From NCBI GenBank assembly GCA_014529385.2, contig CM043956.1, positions 91,218,721-91,282,720 of the forward strand: DNA of 64,000 nucleotides, in the 5' to 3' direction. Position numbers and translations under genes: made by a program. Source of the DNA: Adiantum capillus-veneris. Taxonomy: Eukaryota; Streptophyta; Polypodiopsida; Polypodiales; Pteridaceae. The notes under the pieces were generated by a model, which made no database searches, was not told where the DNA came from, and was given only the letters and a program-made list of their open reading frames with translations. Position 1 is the first letter of the stretch; the number at the start of each line of letters is the position of its first letter. Positions 13,115 to 24,491 of the stretch are shown piece by piece.

Positions 13115-13122
13115 TATAAATA
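13115..13122 (+). promoter_or_regulatory. TATA box of a gypsy LTR
   Basis: GTGTATAAATAGGGCC is a strong plant TATA context. It lies 430 bp upstream of a gag start in the same orientation and within the segment that should be the 5' LTR, whose 3' end is probably near 13439. Confidence 0.6.
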
Positions 13123-13440
13123 GGGCCCATTACATTGTAATCGGGTTGGCAATTGTTATCATTTAGGTTAGCACTTTGGCTACACTTGTACTTGAGAATC
13201 GTTGGCAGTTGTTGTCGGTTGTACTCTCTCAATCATATTATATTCACTGTAATCTTTTATCTGTAATTCCAATCATGGCAAATATTTCAGTTACACTTAC
13301 TCTGAATCTGAATCTGAAGATTATTTCTAGTACATAAGTCTGATTCTTATTCCAGTATCGAAATTCCAGTCTAGTTTTTGATTTTTGTCCAATCTACTGT
13401 CTGAAATCTTCTCACACTAGTAGCTGAAATCTTCTAACAT

Positions 13441-13452
13441 TGGAATTAGATG
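13441..13452 (+). other. degenerate primer-binding site of the second gypsy element
   Basis: TGGAATTAGATG follows an LTR-like end (...CTAACA, 13439) and matches 8 of 12 positions of TGGTATCAGAGC. Its position, about 100 bp before the gag ATG, supports the reading. The match alone is weak. Confidence 0.4.
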
Positions 13453-13546
13453 TCTCAAGAGATCAGCTCCAATTCCATTTTGGCGATCACGGTGGCTCGA
13501 GCTGAAGCTCGTTGACTGAAAGACTCTTCTCCCAGTTGTTTCAGCA

Positions 13547-14491
13547 ATGGCACCTAAATCCAGTCGTGGCCGGAAATCCACCATTCGTGTTGACCCTATT
13601 CCTGAGGAGTTAGGAAGAGAGTCTGATCCCAAGAAAGAGAAGATGACTGACACTGAGGCTCAGGAGGAGCATAGTCAGGCTGATGAGGCGCAAGACTCAC
13701 AGCAGTCCAGTCATTCTCGACGTCGACGGGCAGAACGGGAGGCACGAAAAGCCAAGAGTTCCAAGAGTTCTCTGTCCGGGCAGGGGGATGAGGGTACCAA
13801 GGGAAGTAAAGGTAGTCACCGTACTTCTAGCAGACAGACCAAAGAAGACATTGACACCGAGACAGAGACAGAGATTGATTGGGATGGTCATAGTGACAAT
13901 TGCAAGAAGACTTCCAAGCGCCATTCTGAATCCAAGAAGAGAAGTGGCAAGATCAGTGGTAATCGGAATGATTACATAGCTTCCCTGAAAATTTCTTTTC
14001 CAATATTCAAAGGAGGTAAGAAGGATGATCCACACGTTCACATACATGCTTTTGAGCAGTATGCTGAACTGAAAAATATTGATGAAGATGATTGGGGGGA
14101 ATATTTCCCGCAAACCTTGAAGGAGGTAGCGAGAAAATGGTATTACCATTACCCCTCTTGCCAGCTCAGATCATACAATAAATTGCTTAAAGCCTTCATG
14201 TTGGAATATTCTGACAACAGAGGGGATGAAGATATCCTCTATGAATTAGATAAGATCAAACAGCGGAATCTATCAGTCCGAAGTTATATGGAAAAGATCA
14301 AGGAGCTAACCAGGCAGTTGCAGGAACCACCATCTGAGAAGAGGTTGAGGGAATGGTTTCTGAATGGTTTCAGAAGCAAAAAGCTTAGGGAGCAAGAGGT
14401 ACCAACTCCTACCAAGAAATTCAACGATCTGGTCCAAAGGGCACTGAAGCTGGAACAGCAGGCCAATAAGGAAAAGAGTCACAAGAAGTGA
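13547..14491 (+). CDS. Ty3/gypsy gag, N-terminal and capsid part
   Basis: 314 codons from the ATG at 13547, the first ATG after the leader, to TGA at 14489. Residues 1-130 are a highly charged Ser/Arg/Lys/Glu-rich tail. From about residue 145 the capsid-type domain begins: SFPIFKGGKKDDPHVHIHAF, then 'ARKWYYHYP', 'SYNKLLKAFMLEYS' and 'VRSYMEKIKELTRQL', followed by 'REWFLNGF' and a coiled Gln/Lys-rich end. This is the classic order of a retrotransposon gag domain. The TGA falls just before the Ser-rich hinge that leads to the zinc knuckles in the same region, so the polyprotein is interrupted here. It encodes the particle-forming protein, presumably no longer functional in this copy. Confidence 0.85.
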   Translation: MAPKSSRGRKSTIRVDPIPEELGRESDPKKEKMTDTEAQEEHSQADEAQDSQQSSHSRRRRAEREARKAKSSKSSLSGQGDEGTKGSKGSHRTSSRQTKEDIDTETETEIDWDGHSDNCKKTSKRHSESKKRSGKISGNRNDYIASLKISFPIFKGGKKDDPHVHIHAFEQYAELKNIDEDDWGEYFPQTLKEVARKWYYHYPSCQLRSYNKLLKAFMLEYSDNRGDEDILYELDKIKQRNLSVRSYMEKIKELTRQLQEPPSEKRLREWFLNGFRSKKLREQEVPTPTKKFNDLVQRALKLEQQANKEKSHKK

Positions 14492-14539
14492 AGGTCCAGT
14501 AGCAACAGTTCTGCTACTGAAAGTTCTGATTCGAGTGAG

Positions 14540-14935
14540 GTGTCCAGTAGCTCCGAAAGCAACTCTAATGAACGATCCAAGGAGAAGTCAAAGAAGGGAT
14601 CTTGGACCAAGAAAATTGAAGAAATGGCTAGACAGATTGCCGAAATTAGACACACAAGACAGCCAGTTCGGAAGATGGAGACTTGGTGTTCGAAATGCAA
14701 ATCCAAGGACCATATCTCCAATGAATGTCCACGATGTACCTACTGTAAGGCTTTTGGTCATCTATGGAACAATTGTGGCATCAGGATTCATCACTTTAAG
14801 AAAGGCAAAGACCTGTCAATGATTGCCTATACTAAACCAGTGAAGGTAGAACCTGTCAAAGTAGCTCAAGAGGAGAGACCAGGTACCAGTGGTACTGGTC
14901 AGGGACGTGGCCGATTCCAAACGCGTATGGGCTGA
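14540..14935 (+). pseudogene. gypsy gag hinge and first zinc knuckles
   Basis: A Ser/Glu/Lys-rich hinge (from about 14540) leads to two cysteine clusters. WCSKCKSKDHISNECP gives CX2CX4HX4C at residues ~50-65, and CTYCKAFGHLWNNC is a second CX2CX4HX4C directly after it. Tandem nucleic-acid-binding knuckles of this type are normal at the end of gag. The frame stops at 14933-14935 (TGA) in a Gly/Arg-rich stretch. Confidence 0.8.
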
Positions 14936-14968
14936 GGTAGAGGACGTGGAAACTACCAGAATAGGAAC

Positions 14969-15847
14969 ATGAATTGCTACACTTGTGGGAAGTATGGCCA
15001 TTTTGCAGCCCAATGCCCAGATGCACCTGCAACTACTACTAATGAGGCTAAGGCACCACAGCCAGTCCCAGTATGGGTAGTCACTAGAAGCAAGGGTGTA
15101 GTTATTGAAGAAATTCCAGATACTTCAGAAACACTAGTCAATCCTACCAACACTAGTCAAAGAGAAATTTGGAAGGCCAAAGGTAAAGAGAAGGTGGTAG
15201 ATGAATGGCAAGAGCAGAGGGAACTAGCGGCTAAAATCACGGAGGATTTGGCCAAGAAGCTGCCAGAGCAGCCAGAAAGTTCTGAAGCTAGAGTCATTCA
15301 GAGGATACCAGCCCAATCAACTGATAAGGATCAGTCAGTACCGGCCATACCTGAGACCATCCTGGCTGCGGTACAAGGAATGGCTGATGAACTGAGAATT
15401 GATGGAAGGATGGGAAGCACTGCAAAAGAGGAATGGCAGTGTGAAGATACCAGTTCTTCGAGCTCTGACAATCAATCTGACCAAGAAAGAGAAGAAATTC
15501 ATGTGAAAATTTATGATAGAATTCAGAAGTTGACTGTAGAGCTGGAGGATATCAGAAGAACCTTGCCTGAAGTGGCCAACTTTATCAGACAGTGCAGGAA
15601 AGCTGAGGCGGAGGCCAGAACAGTGGACTTGACGGCCGTCCGAGATGATGAAGTTCTACTTACTCAGGTGGACTACAAGGTTAGGAAGCAGTGGGAACCT
15701 CTCTCAAGTGTTATCTTGGATGGAGGAGCAGGAGTCAACATAATGGGAGTTCATCTCCAGCAGAGATTGGGTATCACTAATCTGAAGCCAGCACCATTTA
15801 AAGTGCGAATGGCAGATCAGAGTGGTACAAGCGATGGGTATGATTGA
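14969..15847 (+). pseudogene. third zinc knuckle, linker and aspartic protease of the gypsy element
   Basis: The frame starts with another knuckle, CYTCGKYGHFAAQC (residues 3-16). A 'VWVVTRSKG' linker, a long acidic region and then the protease motif VILDGGAGVNIMG (near residue 250) follow. The catalytic triplet reads Asp-Gly-Gly, a variant seen in some plant gypsy lineages in place of Asp-Thr/Ser-Gly. The frame breaks at 15845. The second half of the protease (MLLGCPWL) is readable in another frame from 15923. Confidence 0.8.
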
Positions 15848-16660
15848 AAATATGCAGATAAGATTTGGGAGGGAAAAATTTAAAACCAGTTTCTTAGTTC
15901 TGGATGTGCGAGGGGATATGGGATGCTGCTAGGGTGCCCATGGTTGAGAACAACACATGTTGTTCATGACTATGCAAACCAAACATTAACCATAGAAGGG
16001 GCCAGTGGTAGAATTCAAATCCAAACAAACAATACTAGGAGCTGGAGGAAAGAACCGAGGCCGAAGGAGTTATGTCAGAAGTACAGAGCCAAGAAGATCG
16101 AGCAATGTTAGCGGCCATGAACATATTCCCTTTAGCAAAGATTGACTTGAATGCAGTCTTGCTGAATAAAGAGCAGGCTGACAAGCAGATTAGGCAATTC
16201 CCCGATCAGTTTACTGAAATCAACACAGGGGAAAGAACAATTGAGCTAACTGGAAGGGTGGTGGAATCAGCTGATACTGGTATGGTAGAGGAACCAGTAC
16301 GTTCTGAAGAGTACCCAGTGGATCAGAATGCTCATTCAGAAATGAATGGACCATCCTGGGATTATGCTAAAGAGTCGACCAAACGAAAAGGAGGCGGGCC
16401 TAATTGGTTGCTTCCAAACGACCAAGAAGTGTAAGAGTGGAACCTAGGATCGGAGGATAGTCCTAGGATGATCAAGGTCAACAAGCATCTCAACCCGGTA
16501 ATGAAGGAGAAGGCACGCAGGATGTTCCAAAACTATAAAGATGTGTTTGCCTGGGAACATACAGACCTGAAGGGAGTGGATCTTGAAGTATGTCAGCACC
16601 GAATACCGCTGAAGCCAGATGCTAGGCCAGTACGACTGCAAAGATACCGGATGAGCCCCA
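15848..16660 (+). pseudogene. protease C-terminus and start of reverse transcriptase, truncated
   Basis: The frame at 15923-16111 carries MLLGCPWLRTTHVVHDYA, the conserved protease end. After a linker, 16468-16660 encodes a pre-RT segment (KDVFAWEHTDLKGVD, then QHRIPLKPDARPVR), which in intact elements precedes the RT palm. The homology ends exactly at 16660, where a separate LTR begins, so the rest of RT, RNase H and integrase was displaced or lost. Confidence 0.75.
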
Positions 16661-17587
16661 TGTTGGGCGGTTACGCCGCTAGCGGATGCTGTAATAGCGA
16701 GAACTCAACCAACAAACAAGAATGTCAGATGAGGACGGAGCTTGACCTGCAGGCGCATGGAAACAAATAAATGGGTGTCAATCACCTACTCGACCTTCTA
16801 GAGACAATCACTACCAAGGAAATCAAACCTAAGTTCTAAAAACGCAAATGATTGAAATCCGTCCTACGAGCAAACGCTATCCGAAACATGATCAAAAGTC
16901 ATCGAATCAACCTCAAACTCAAAGGGGAGTCTATACACCACGTAAGGACAGTACTCTATGAATTTACACTCTAATCTCAACCTACAAACACTCCGTGCAG
17001 TAATTGCGTATGAAGACATGCCGAAAATTACAGGTCACCGAATCTCGACTTCGATGGTTCTAATGTGTAGTTCTACTCGCTGCGGTTCTATCGATATATA
17101 GCATGCTAAATTCCGACACACAGATCAAGAGAAAACTCACAAAGAAGCTCGTGGGAGCTCGCCTCGCGTAGAAGCCGAATGCACACACACTTGGTATTGG
17201 TGCGTAGCCCTCGCCGTCGCTATCGCAATGGTGGTGTTGCTTCTCGAATGGCTGCTCCGTAGCTCGTGTAGCAAGAGGATAAGACTCTCTCTCTCACACT
17301 CTCTCTCAGACACAGTCACGACGCTCAAAACTCAACTTTTGATTAATGATAATCTTTTTTTAGGTTTACAAAAGTTGGCTTTTATACCTCAGCCTTGGAG
17401 GTGTGAAATCATCTCTACTTACAGATGTGGGCACAACTATCTTGCCTACTTGAATGGAATACAATCTGGAAACTCAATCGAGTCCCGCTAATTACAAATG
17501 ATTGGCTCAATGAAAAATAATGTCGGCAAGACATTTATTACAATGAATAGTTGCAAAAGTGTGGCTGTGTTGTCCTTCTGCTCAACA
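16661..17587 (-). mobile_element. 927-bp LTR of a minus-strand element inserted in the RT region
   Basis: The segment starts TGTTGGGCGG and ends GCTCAACA, giving the TG...CA termini of an LTR with matching 5-bp ends (TGTTG/CAACA). Immediately right is CTCCCCCCCTCC, the complement of a polypurine tract, so this is the 3' LTR of an element reading on the minus strand. Its left edge falls precisely where the neighbouring gypsy RT is interrupted. No right-hand partner LTR was recognised. Confidence 0.65.
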
Positions 17588-17599
17588 CTCCCCCCCTCC
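17588..17599 (-). other. polypurine tract (complement) beside the 927-bp LTR
   Basis: CTCCCCCCCTCC on the plus strand is a purine run on the minus strand abutting the LTR end, as expected for second-strand priming. From 17600 to about 17770 a minus-strand reading with 'LKDVMSGTT' near its end may be the last part of pol, but this is uncertain. Confidence 0.5.
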
Positions 17600-17769
17600 G
17601 CGTTCATGTCGTCCCTGACATGACGTCTTTGAGCTTTGCTTCAGTGGAATCCCGATGGCTCTTTGGTTGCCAATGGTTAGGATCTCTGAATGTGCCTTGA
17701 TAAACCTTGATTCCTTGCTCTTCAAGGATTGCCTCTTCCATCCATGTCTTTGTAGGCTTTAGTGTTGGG

Positions 17770-19457
17770 TTCTAGTTCTGCTATTTTGTCCTTGAGTGTG
17801 GTTCTTTTCCGCTTTGTAGGCGACTTTCCTGTATCCATAGCTTCTGTAACTCCAATTTCAAAAGTTAGCGTCTTTTTCGTACTGATTGCTGAAACTAAGC
17901 TTTTAACTATCCAAATGACTTCAAAATTGAAACATAAGCTATTCAGGGCCTAAGGATGCAATGCATATGGAAAAATATGAATTTTGGGTGCATTTTCATG
18001 CTAGAGACATCATATGGGTATGATGTCGAAGTGCTCAAAATCACTTGATATTTGATATGCATATAGTTGATAGCATGTACATCATAGATATATGCCTGAT
18101 TTTGCAATTGGATCTCATTTGGTCAAGTTATGGCCACTTTAGTCCTAATCAGGCTTTTGTTGAGATATTGAATGAGGATTGGATTTTGGGATCCAAATGG
18201 GATAAAACTTTGTAAATGGCTCTCATATCACATGTTAAACAATTCTGTATGGTCAAAATAGCTCTTAAATGTGCCAAAGTGCCTTGGAGACATCATACCC
18301 ATGTGATGTCCATATGGCCCAATTTGGCTCATTTTGGTTTTTTGGCTTGGATTTGGCTTTATAATGGCTTATGCAATGATCTTATGGAATTTGGGTCAAA
18401 ATTTCTCCATGAGACATGGTAGCTGGGGGGGAAAATGCAATTTTCTCCTCTACTACTGCTTTTGGCAACTTTTTTCAACTTTTTCCAACTCCCGGGTGTT
18501 TTCCCTTCTTTCAAGAGTACACTCACCAAATTTCACAATGTTTGGTCAACTGGTTTGAGTTTAATCCCAACTTTAGCAATTTCTCAGTCTAAAAGGTCGG
18601 ATTTCACCTCACTCTCACACTATGTGTCCAAATTCAATTTTGCTTTGATGGCTTGCTTTTTCAGGTCAAGTAGAACCCTTGTTAAGTTTTGACTCCTATT
18701 GCCGGTACTTGGGGAAAAAAGGCAATTTTCTTCCTCTACTACTGCTTTTGGTGACTTTTTTCAAATCTGACTTGATAGGGGTGGTCCTTGCATCAAGGTC
18801 TACCACCGATCCAAGTCTTGGTCAAAAATTCTTTTTCTAGCAAGTAACTGGGGAGAAAAATGCAATTTTCTCCTATCAGCAAAATCATTTTTTTTTTCCA
18901 GATTTCACTTTTCATAGGGTTTTGCTATCACTTAAGGTCTAATGTGCCACAAGAAATCAAAATTTCAATAGAAATTGAACTTCTTGGAATTTCCCTCTTT
19001 CCTCACACGAGGAACTCAATCTCTCAAGCAATTCTTTTATTCACTCTTTTTTGCTGATTTTCACATGAAGCACATGCTAACACAAGTCTCAACCAAAACG
19101 AGGACAAAACCTCATCCAGAGGTGCATCTACTTACCCTACTCTTTAAACAAAAGAAAAGAACACACAAAAACAACAACTTACCAGAAACACTTTGAAATT
19201 TGCCTTTTTCTTGCGTTTTTTTAGCTTAGTACAAATTTCATTGCTCTAACAGCCCACAAAGCCACACACCAAGCTCTAAATCTATTCTCAACACTTTACT
19301 CTATCTTCTAACTACTCTTATGGCGAGAAACTCACCACTCAAAATGCAAAGACCAAGGATACCTTGATCTCCTCTTCTATCCTACTCTATTTAACTAATC
19401 TATCTAAGGTAGCTTTGCCGGTTTTTCTATGTGTTCACAGTAGTCTAAGTACTCGTT
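17770..19457 (-). mobile_element. untranslated leader region of a minus-strand gypsy element with palindromic motifs
   Basis: No ORF or gene is recognised. Palindromes centred on AAAATGCAATTTT or GGCAATTTT recur at 18425-18448, 18711-18735 and 18850-18873; the first two are followed by the same CTACTACTGCTTTTGG tail. The primer site at the right edge indicates that this is the internal leader of a minus-strand element. Confidence 0.45.
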
Positions 19458-19475
19458 CCTTGGCAACGGTGCCAA
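19458..19475 (-). other. primer-binding site complementary to tRNA-Asp type
   Basis: CCTTGGCAACGGTGCCAA reads on the minus strand as TTGGCACCGTTGCCAAGG. This is close to TTGGCGCCGTTGCCGGGG, the site used by many plant Athila/Tat-type gypsy elements. An LTR reading on the minus strand should therefore lie just to the right, from about 19478. Its far end was not located, and another palindrome copy (19803-19828) lies inside that stretch. Confidence 0.6.
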
Positions 19476-20224
19476 TATCTGAGTGGGATTTTACATCATT
19501 TGTCACATCTCACAAAGAGCGGTCCTAAGACTAAAATGTCAATCCGAGGGAGCAATTGACTCAACTAGGACATGGAGGCATGCCAAGAGGTTGTCAATCT
19601 TTTGTTTGAACATACTACACTCCATGAAAACAGTCTGTGAACTTTCTAACTACAGAAAACTTAATTTCTATTTCTCTGATCCAATCACACATCCACCTAC
19701 AAAACCAGTAGCACATCAACTTCGATCAACACCAAACTTGGTACCAGCAATCCTTACTAGGTCAGAAACACTTTTGGACCAACAAACCTCATATTTGCAC
19801 ACTGGGAAAAATTGCGATTTTTTCTAGCAGTGAAATTACAGGTTTCCAAGTTTAATAGGTGCTCCTAAGCGCTAGGAATCTAATGCAGCTAATGAAATCT
19901 CAAAATGACGCTTGAATAGTGAGGTATGTCACCTGGAAGGTCATGGGGGTCGACGCTCAGATCTCATGAGACGCTTGCAATGTGGATATCGAAGTGAAGA
20001 GCTCCTCGAGGCTAACGCATTGATGCTCTTGATTTGTTCATACAGTAACCGAGTGGTGGGGTGCAAAGAGATGAAAGTTTGACAACAAGAGGGTGCTCAT
20101 GACGTACATAAAAACCTTATTTGTTTATTAACAATAATAGAAATGTCCTTCAAAACCTTACAAAGTTGCCTTTTATACCTTGGCTAAGAGTCTTATATGT
20201 ACAATGGCTTATGTGCCAACATAG

Positions 20225-20317
20225 GAAAAACTCGCTGATCTTTTCACAAAGGCATCGTCTCGTGAGAAGTTTGAAGCTTTCCGCAAAGCTTTGGGCTTAC
20301 TCCCCTTTGTGGATTGA
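20225..20317 (+). pseudogene. C-terminal end of a copia polyprotein (RNase H end)
   Basis: Thirty codons ending in TGA read with the hallmark copia terminus LADLFTKASSREKFEAF and then RKALGLLPF. In intact elements this follows the DEDH-type RNase H domain. Upstream sequence is broken, so only this tail is certain. It lies 66 bp before a polypurine tract and an LTR start, the expected spacing. Confidence 0.85.
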
Positions 20318-20382
20318 TCATGTCCTCAAGGCATGGCACTTCCCTATACTTTATGTGCCAAATCTCGTTTATCACATCACTC

Positions 20383-20640
20383 CCAAGGGGGGTTTGTTAC
20401 CATACACATGTGGTAGTGATGTGTGTGAACACGCTTAGGATCGTCAGGGCTTTTTTTCCCTCACTAGGAGGTCTTCCCCCCGTACATTCTATATGTGCCC
20501 ATCACTCTAGGGCTAACTAGTCTTTCCATTGCACACTAAGTAATACTATTTTTTGTTGTGTGCCTTGAGCTTCCTTCGTCTTCTCCAAGTTGTATCTGTT
20601 TCCCTGCAACCCTATTTCCAACAACGGATGAGGGAGGAGT
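20383..20640 (+). mobile_element. copia polypurine tract and start of 3' LTR
   Basis: CCAAGGGGGGTT (20383-20394) is a polypurine tract directly followed by TGTTACCATACACATG, an LTR-like start at 20395. It sits behind the copia C-terminus at 20225-20317, which fixes orientation. The LTR's right end is not resolved; 20640 is nominal. Confidence 0.6.
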
Positions 20641-22550
20641 ATCTACTTGTTTGGTAATAAGGAACCGTAGAAAGGCTATGAAGCTAAATGGGCTATCCCA
20701 CACGTCTTCATCAGCCAGCCAAGTGCTCTCCTTCTCGGATTATTTATCTAAAAGAAAATAAAGTAGATGAATTTTTCAAGCCTTTTCAAAAAAATAAGAA
20801 TTGGAAATTATGTAAAGACGTCCCCTCCACGTGGGATAAAGGAGACATGATACCCAAGTCTTGGGACAAGGATAGGGATATATGTGGAGAAGTATATGTG
20901 ATTGCTTGGAAGATAACTATATAACTTTAACAAAATCAAAGGAAAAAGAATTAAAATTATTAAAAAATGGAAAAAAGGTGGGAACGACCTTATAAATGCA
21001 CACTTACAAGGGTGTGCAACAATTTTCATGCTGCATTCAAATGCTTGAAATGTATTCTCTAGTTTGACTTGATTGGAATCTTGTTTTCCTAGTATCATAG
21101 TACTACCTTGGAGATGTGCATTTACTGAATGGTTCGATGGGAGGGTGGATTACGGAGGGTTATATTGTTGGCCAAAAAGTTGATCCTAAATTTCATGTTG
21201 TATATTAAGTTAAGTTAAGAACGGGGAAAGGGATTTTGATTTACAGAGTAGGGACCAAACTTGCGAAACATGGGATATGTGTGATTGTTAATATCACTCA
21301 CCTTAATGCATCGATAGTTGTGCTTGGCCATGCCCAAGAAAAAAACTTCGATGACCTTGAACCAAGGGTGAATTAGAGAACTCCCCCTAGTTGACCTTGG
21401 AAAGTCGTGTTCAATCTAATTTGATGCCTTTGAATTGAAAGGTCAATTTGACGAGGAAGTAGTTGTCGAGGTTAAGGGATCCGTATATGAACAATGAAAT
21501 GCTCACCCCCTTGAGCTGGCATTGAAGAGTAGGAGGAGTCTTGTCTTGGTGTCGGTCTCAAGCATGAGGGATGTTAGGAATCACGGTGTAGTTGTCTGAT
21601 AATGGTGCAACTGACGATCCTTGGCAGGCCCTCACATGCACCATGCTGCTCTCTTAGGTGGAATTGTTGGCTCTGCTATTTGCATCAAGCTTGCCATTGC
21701 CTTTGTAATTTTGTGAGGTCTTGCTCTTGCCTTTGGATTTGCAATCTTGAGACAAGTAGAGCCACATCTTCCTTGAGGACTTCAAATGTGCCAAGGCAAC
21801 TTATTGAGTACTGCCAATGAAATTTTCAAAGCTTATGGTTGAAAACAAGCCATTGTTAATGTCGAGGATTTGCCGGAATACCTATTGCCTTTGCCTTTGG
21901 TACCAAAAACATTTCCCTTAGGGCCTCTCCTTGCACTGTATTTCAAAAATCTAGGAAGAAGATACTCTGGCCACTATTGTGTTTCAATCGGCATATCAGA
22001 ATGCATGCCAGCCCATAAATTCACAAAAAATTGTAAGGCCACTCACAAACCACTGCCATTTTTTAGGCTCAAGCTAGATAGCGTTTCAGAACGCTGACTC
22101 TATAACTAGTCAACAAGGGCATTTCAAGCCCCCCCTCGAGTGATTGTACTCAAGCTTGACACCCCCACATCTCAAGACACAATCCAACAACTATAGCCTT
22201 TGGCGGCCTCATTGCTCATTGCATTTCAAAATGCTCCCTTCAACAACCCGCATGCACTGCAGTTAGAAACTTCTCTACTTGGTGCATCTCAAAATGAACA
22301 CCCAGTCAACGCCTTCATAAATGATCAAAGTCCAGGCATTTCAAAACACAGTGGCAAGGACAACCATGCATTGATAGTTGAAGATCCTATTGCGTAAGCG
22401 TTTTCAAATGCTGCTATGGGGGTAGAAAAAATGCAAGGCTGATTTAGGGCCTCCTCTCCTAGACATGCATCCAGTCTTCACAATCAACAAACCAAGGGCT
22501 CTATTACCATGTCAAAGTCAATGATGTGGAAGCGTACAATGAAGGAGAAT
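20641..22550. other. no gene recognised
   Basis: Sequence of ordinary composition without a domain-bearing ORF, RNA gene or clear repeat boundary. It may hold the remainder of the copia LTR and old degenerate elements. Confidence 0.4.
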
Positions 22551-22551
22551 G

Positions 22552-22554
<3 letters not shown>

Positions 22555-22625
<71 letters not shown>
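22555..22625. repeat. (GA)n microsatellite, about 35 units
   Basis: Uninterrupted GA dinucleotide run of about 71 bp. Frames through it on either strand are repeat artefacts. Confidence 0.98.
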
Positions 22626-22629
<4 letters not shown>

Positions 22630-22778
22630 TAAACCAAACAACTTGGCAATGAATTAGTTGATTATACAATGGGGATTAGGGATTTCTTACATATCACCCA
22701 ATGGAAATTTCCCTACCTAGAATCTTGTCAATTAATTAAAATAAATACCTAAAAGACAAATTAAAAGCTAGGATCATA

Positions 22779-24040
22779 TTGGGCATTCACTCGAGATGCA
22801 TAAATTTTAACACAATCAAAGGAAAATGTAACAATGATCTTGCATATTCCAAGATATGGAAAACCATTGACCCAAATGAAGAGGTTTCCTTTGAAACTCA
22901 AGCATATATGGATGCTCAAGATGGATTCAAGTGGAAGAATTTTGCCATAGATGATGGATATCTACTCTACGAGGGTAGGGTATGTTGTTCCAAGGGATCA
23001 AGATTAAGATGCCAACTACTCTATAAGTGTCACGATAGCCCTAGTGCAAGACACCCACATGTTAATAAGGCTTGGAGTGTCATCAAAAGATAATTTTAGT
23101 GGTCAGGAATCCATAAAGACATCCTTGAATATGTTACAAAATGTGAAAAATGTCACATCAATAAAGTTGAAAGGTTGAAGATTGGAGAGGTCTTCTCCAC
23201 CCATTAGACATTCCTTCAGAGACATGGTAGAGTATCTCTATGGATTTTATCATTAGATTACCTAGAACACAAAGGGGACACAACTCTAATATTGTTGATA
23301 AGTTAACCAAGATGGGAAGCTTTATTCTTACCACTTCAGATGTAAAGGCTTATGTTTGAGCATCCACACTAACTTTATGGTCCGCATGCATATACTATAT
23401 CTGATCGGGATAGAAAATTTGATTGCCACTTATGGAGAGCTATGCTTGCTAGACTTGAGACCAAGCTTAGCATGAGAACAAGTGATCATCCACAAATGGA
23501 TGATTAGACTAAAAGGGTTAACCAAATCTAAGAAGATATGCTAAGAGCATACATCAACAAAAAAGAAAATCAAATTGGGAAAAGTACTTACCTATAATAG
23601 AGTTTGCATCTACGGTGCCAAGAACTCTTCCATGGGATATAGTTCATTTATGTTAATGCATGGATTTCAACCAAGAGCTTCTTTTATAGTAGGACTACAA
23701 AAAGAGAGGATTCATGCAGTAAAAGACTTCTTAGAAGATATGAATGAAACACTTAAACTTGCTCAAATCAACATTAGGAAATCTCAAGATAGAGCTAAAG
23801 CCTATACTGATCCTCATAAGAGACCTCTCACCTTTGAGGAAAAAGAACAAGTTTTTCTTAAGCTGCCTAAAAAATTAGAGACCATGAAAAGTGGACTATG
23901 TCCAATGGTATCTCTTAGGTATTGTGGTCCTTCTTAAGAAAATAGGGGACATAGCTTACAAACTCCAATTACCATAGACAAGCAGAATTCACCCAATTTA
24001 TCATGTTAGTAGGTTTAAAAAAAGAATGGGATATGGCCCA
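22779..24040 (+). pseudogene. decayed Ty3/gypsy integrase
   Basis: Successive frames on the plus strand read as one integrase. An N-terminal zinc-binding region is seen from 'DGYLLYEGRVCC' through 'ARHPHVNKAWSVIKR' to 'KCEKCHINK' (about 22940-23165). Remnants of the core follow, and then from 23575 the C-terminal portion with 'SSFMLMHGFQP', 'SQDRAKAYTDPHKRPL', 'FLKLPKKL' and 'SLRYCGPS'. The order and the KxRxK/YADxxRR-like segment are typical of gypsy integrases. Multiple stops and frame changes (for example 23091 and 23935) and loss of most of the catalytic core show it is inactive. Confidence 0.7.
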
Positions 24041-24450
24041 AGATGTAGAGCTCATTGACACTCATTCTCTTCTTCATGAGTCTGAGAAAATTCTAGACAC
24101 TTCATAAAAGAGAACTAGATATGCAATATACAAAGAGTGTTGGGTCAAGCAGAAAGATTCTTTGAAGAATTCTACAAGGGTGAAAGTAAGCATTCTTCAA
24201 AAAAGATTTTTCAACTTTAGGATTATTACTTCCAATGAAATTTTCAAGGATGAAGTTTTTTTGAAGGGGGCAAGGAATGTGATATGCGTGGTTGCACACA
24301 CATAATTGAGCAAAGGGTCATGGCTAAGTGGGAACTTCCTCTTAAAGATTAAAAGGTCGAGACTATCATTCAATAAATTCGAGTGTCGATAGCCGGAGGA
24401 AATTACCCATGTAGGATGGCGGCCATGACTAAGGGGAGTTGAGGGCTTGA

Positions 24451-24451
24451 T

Positions 24452-24490
<39 letters not shown>
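24451..24490. repeat. (TG)n microsatellite
   Basis: About 20 TG units with one TA interruption near the left end. Confidence 0.97.
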
Positions 24491-24491
<1 letters not shown>

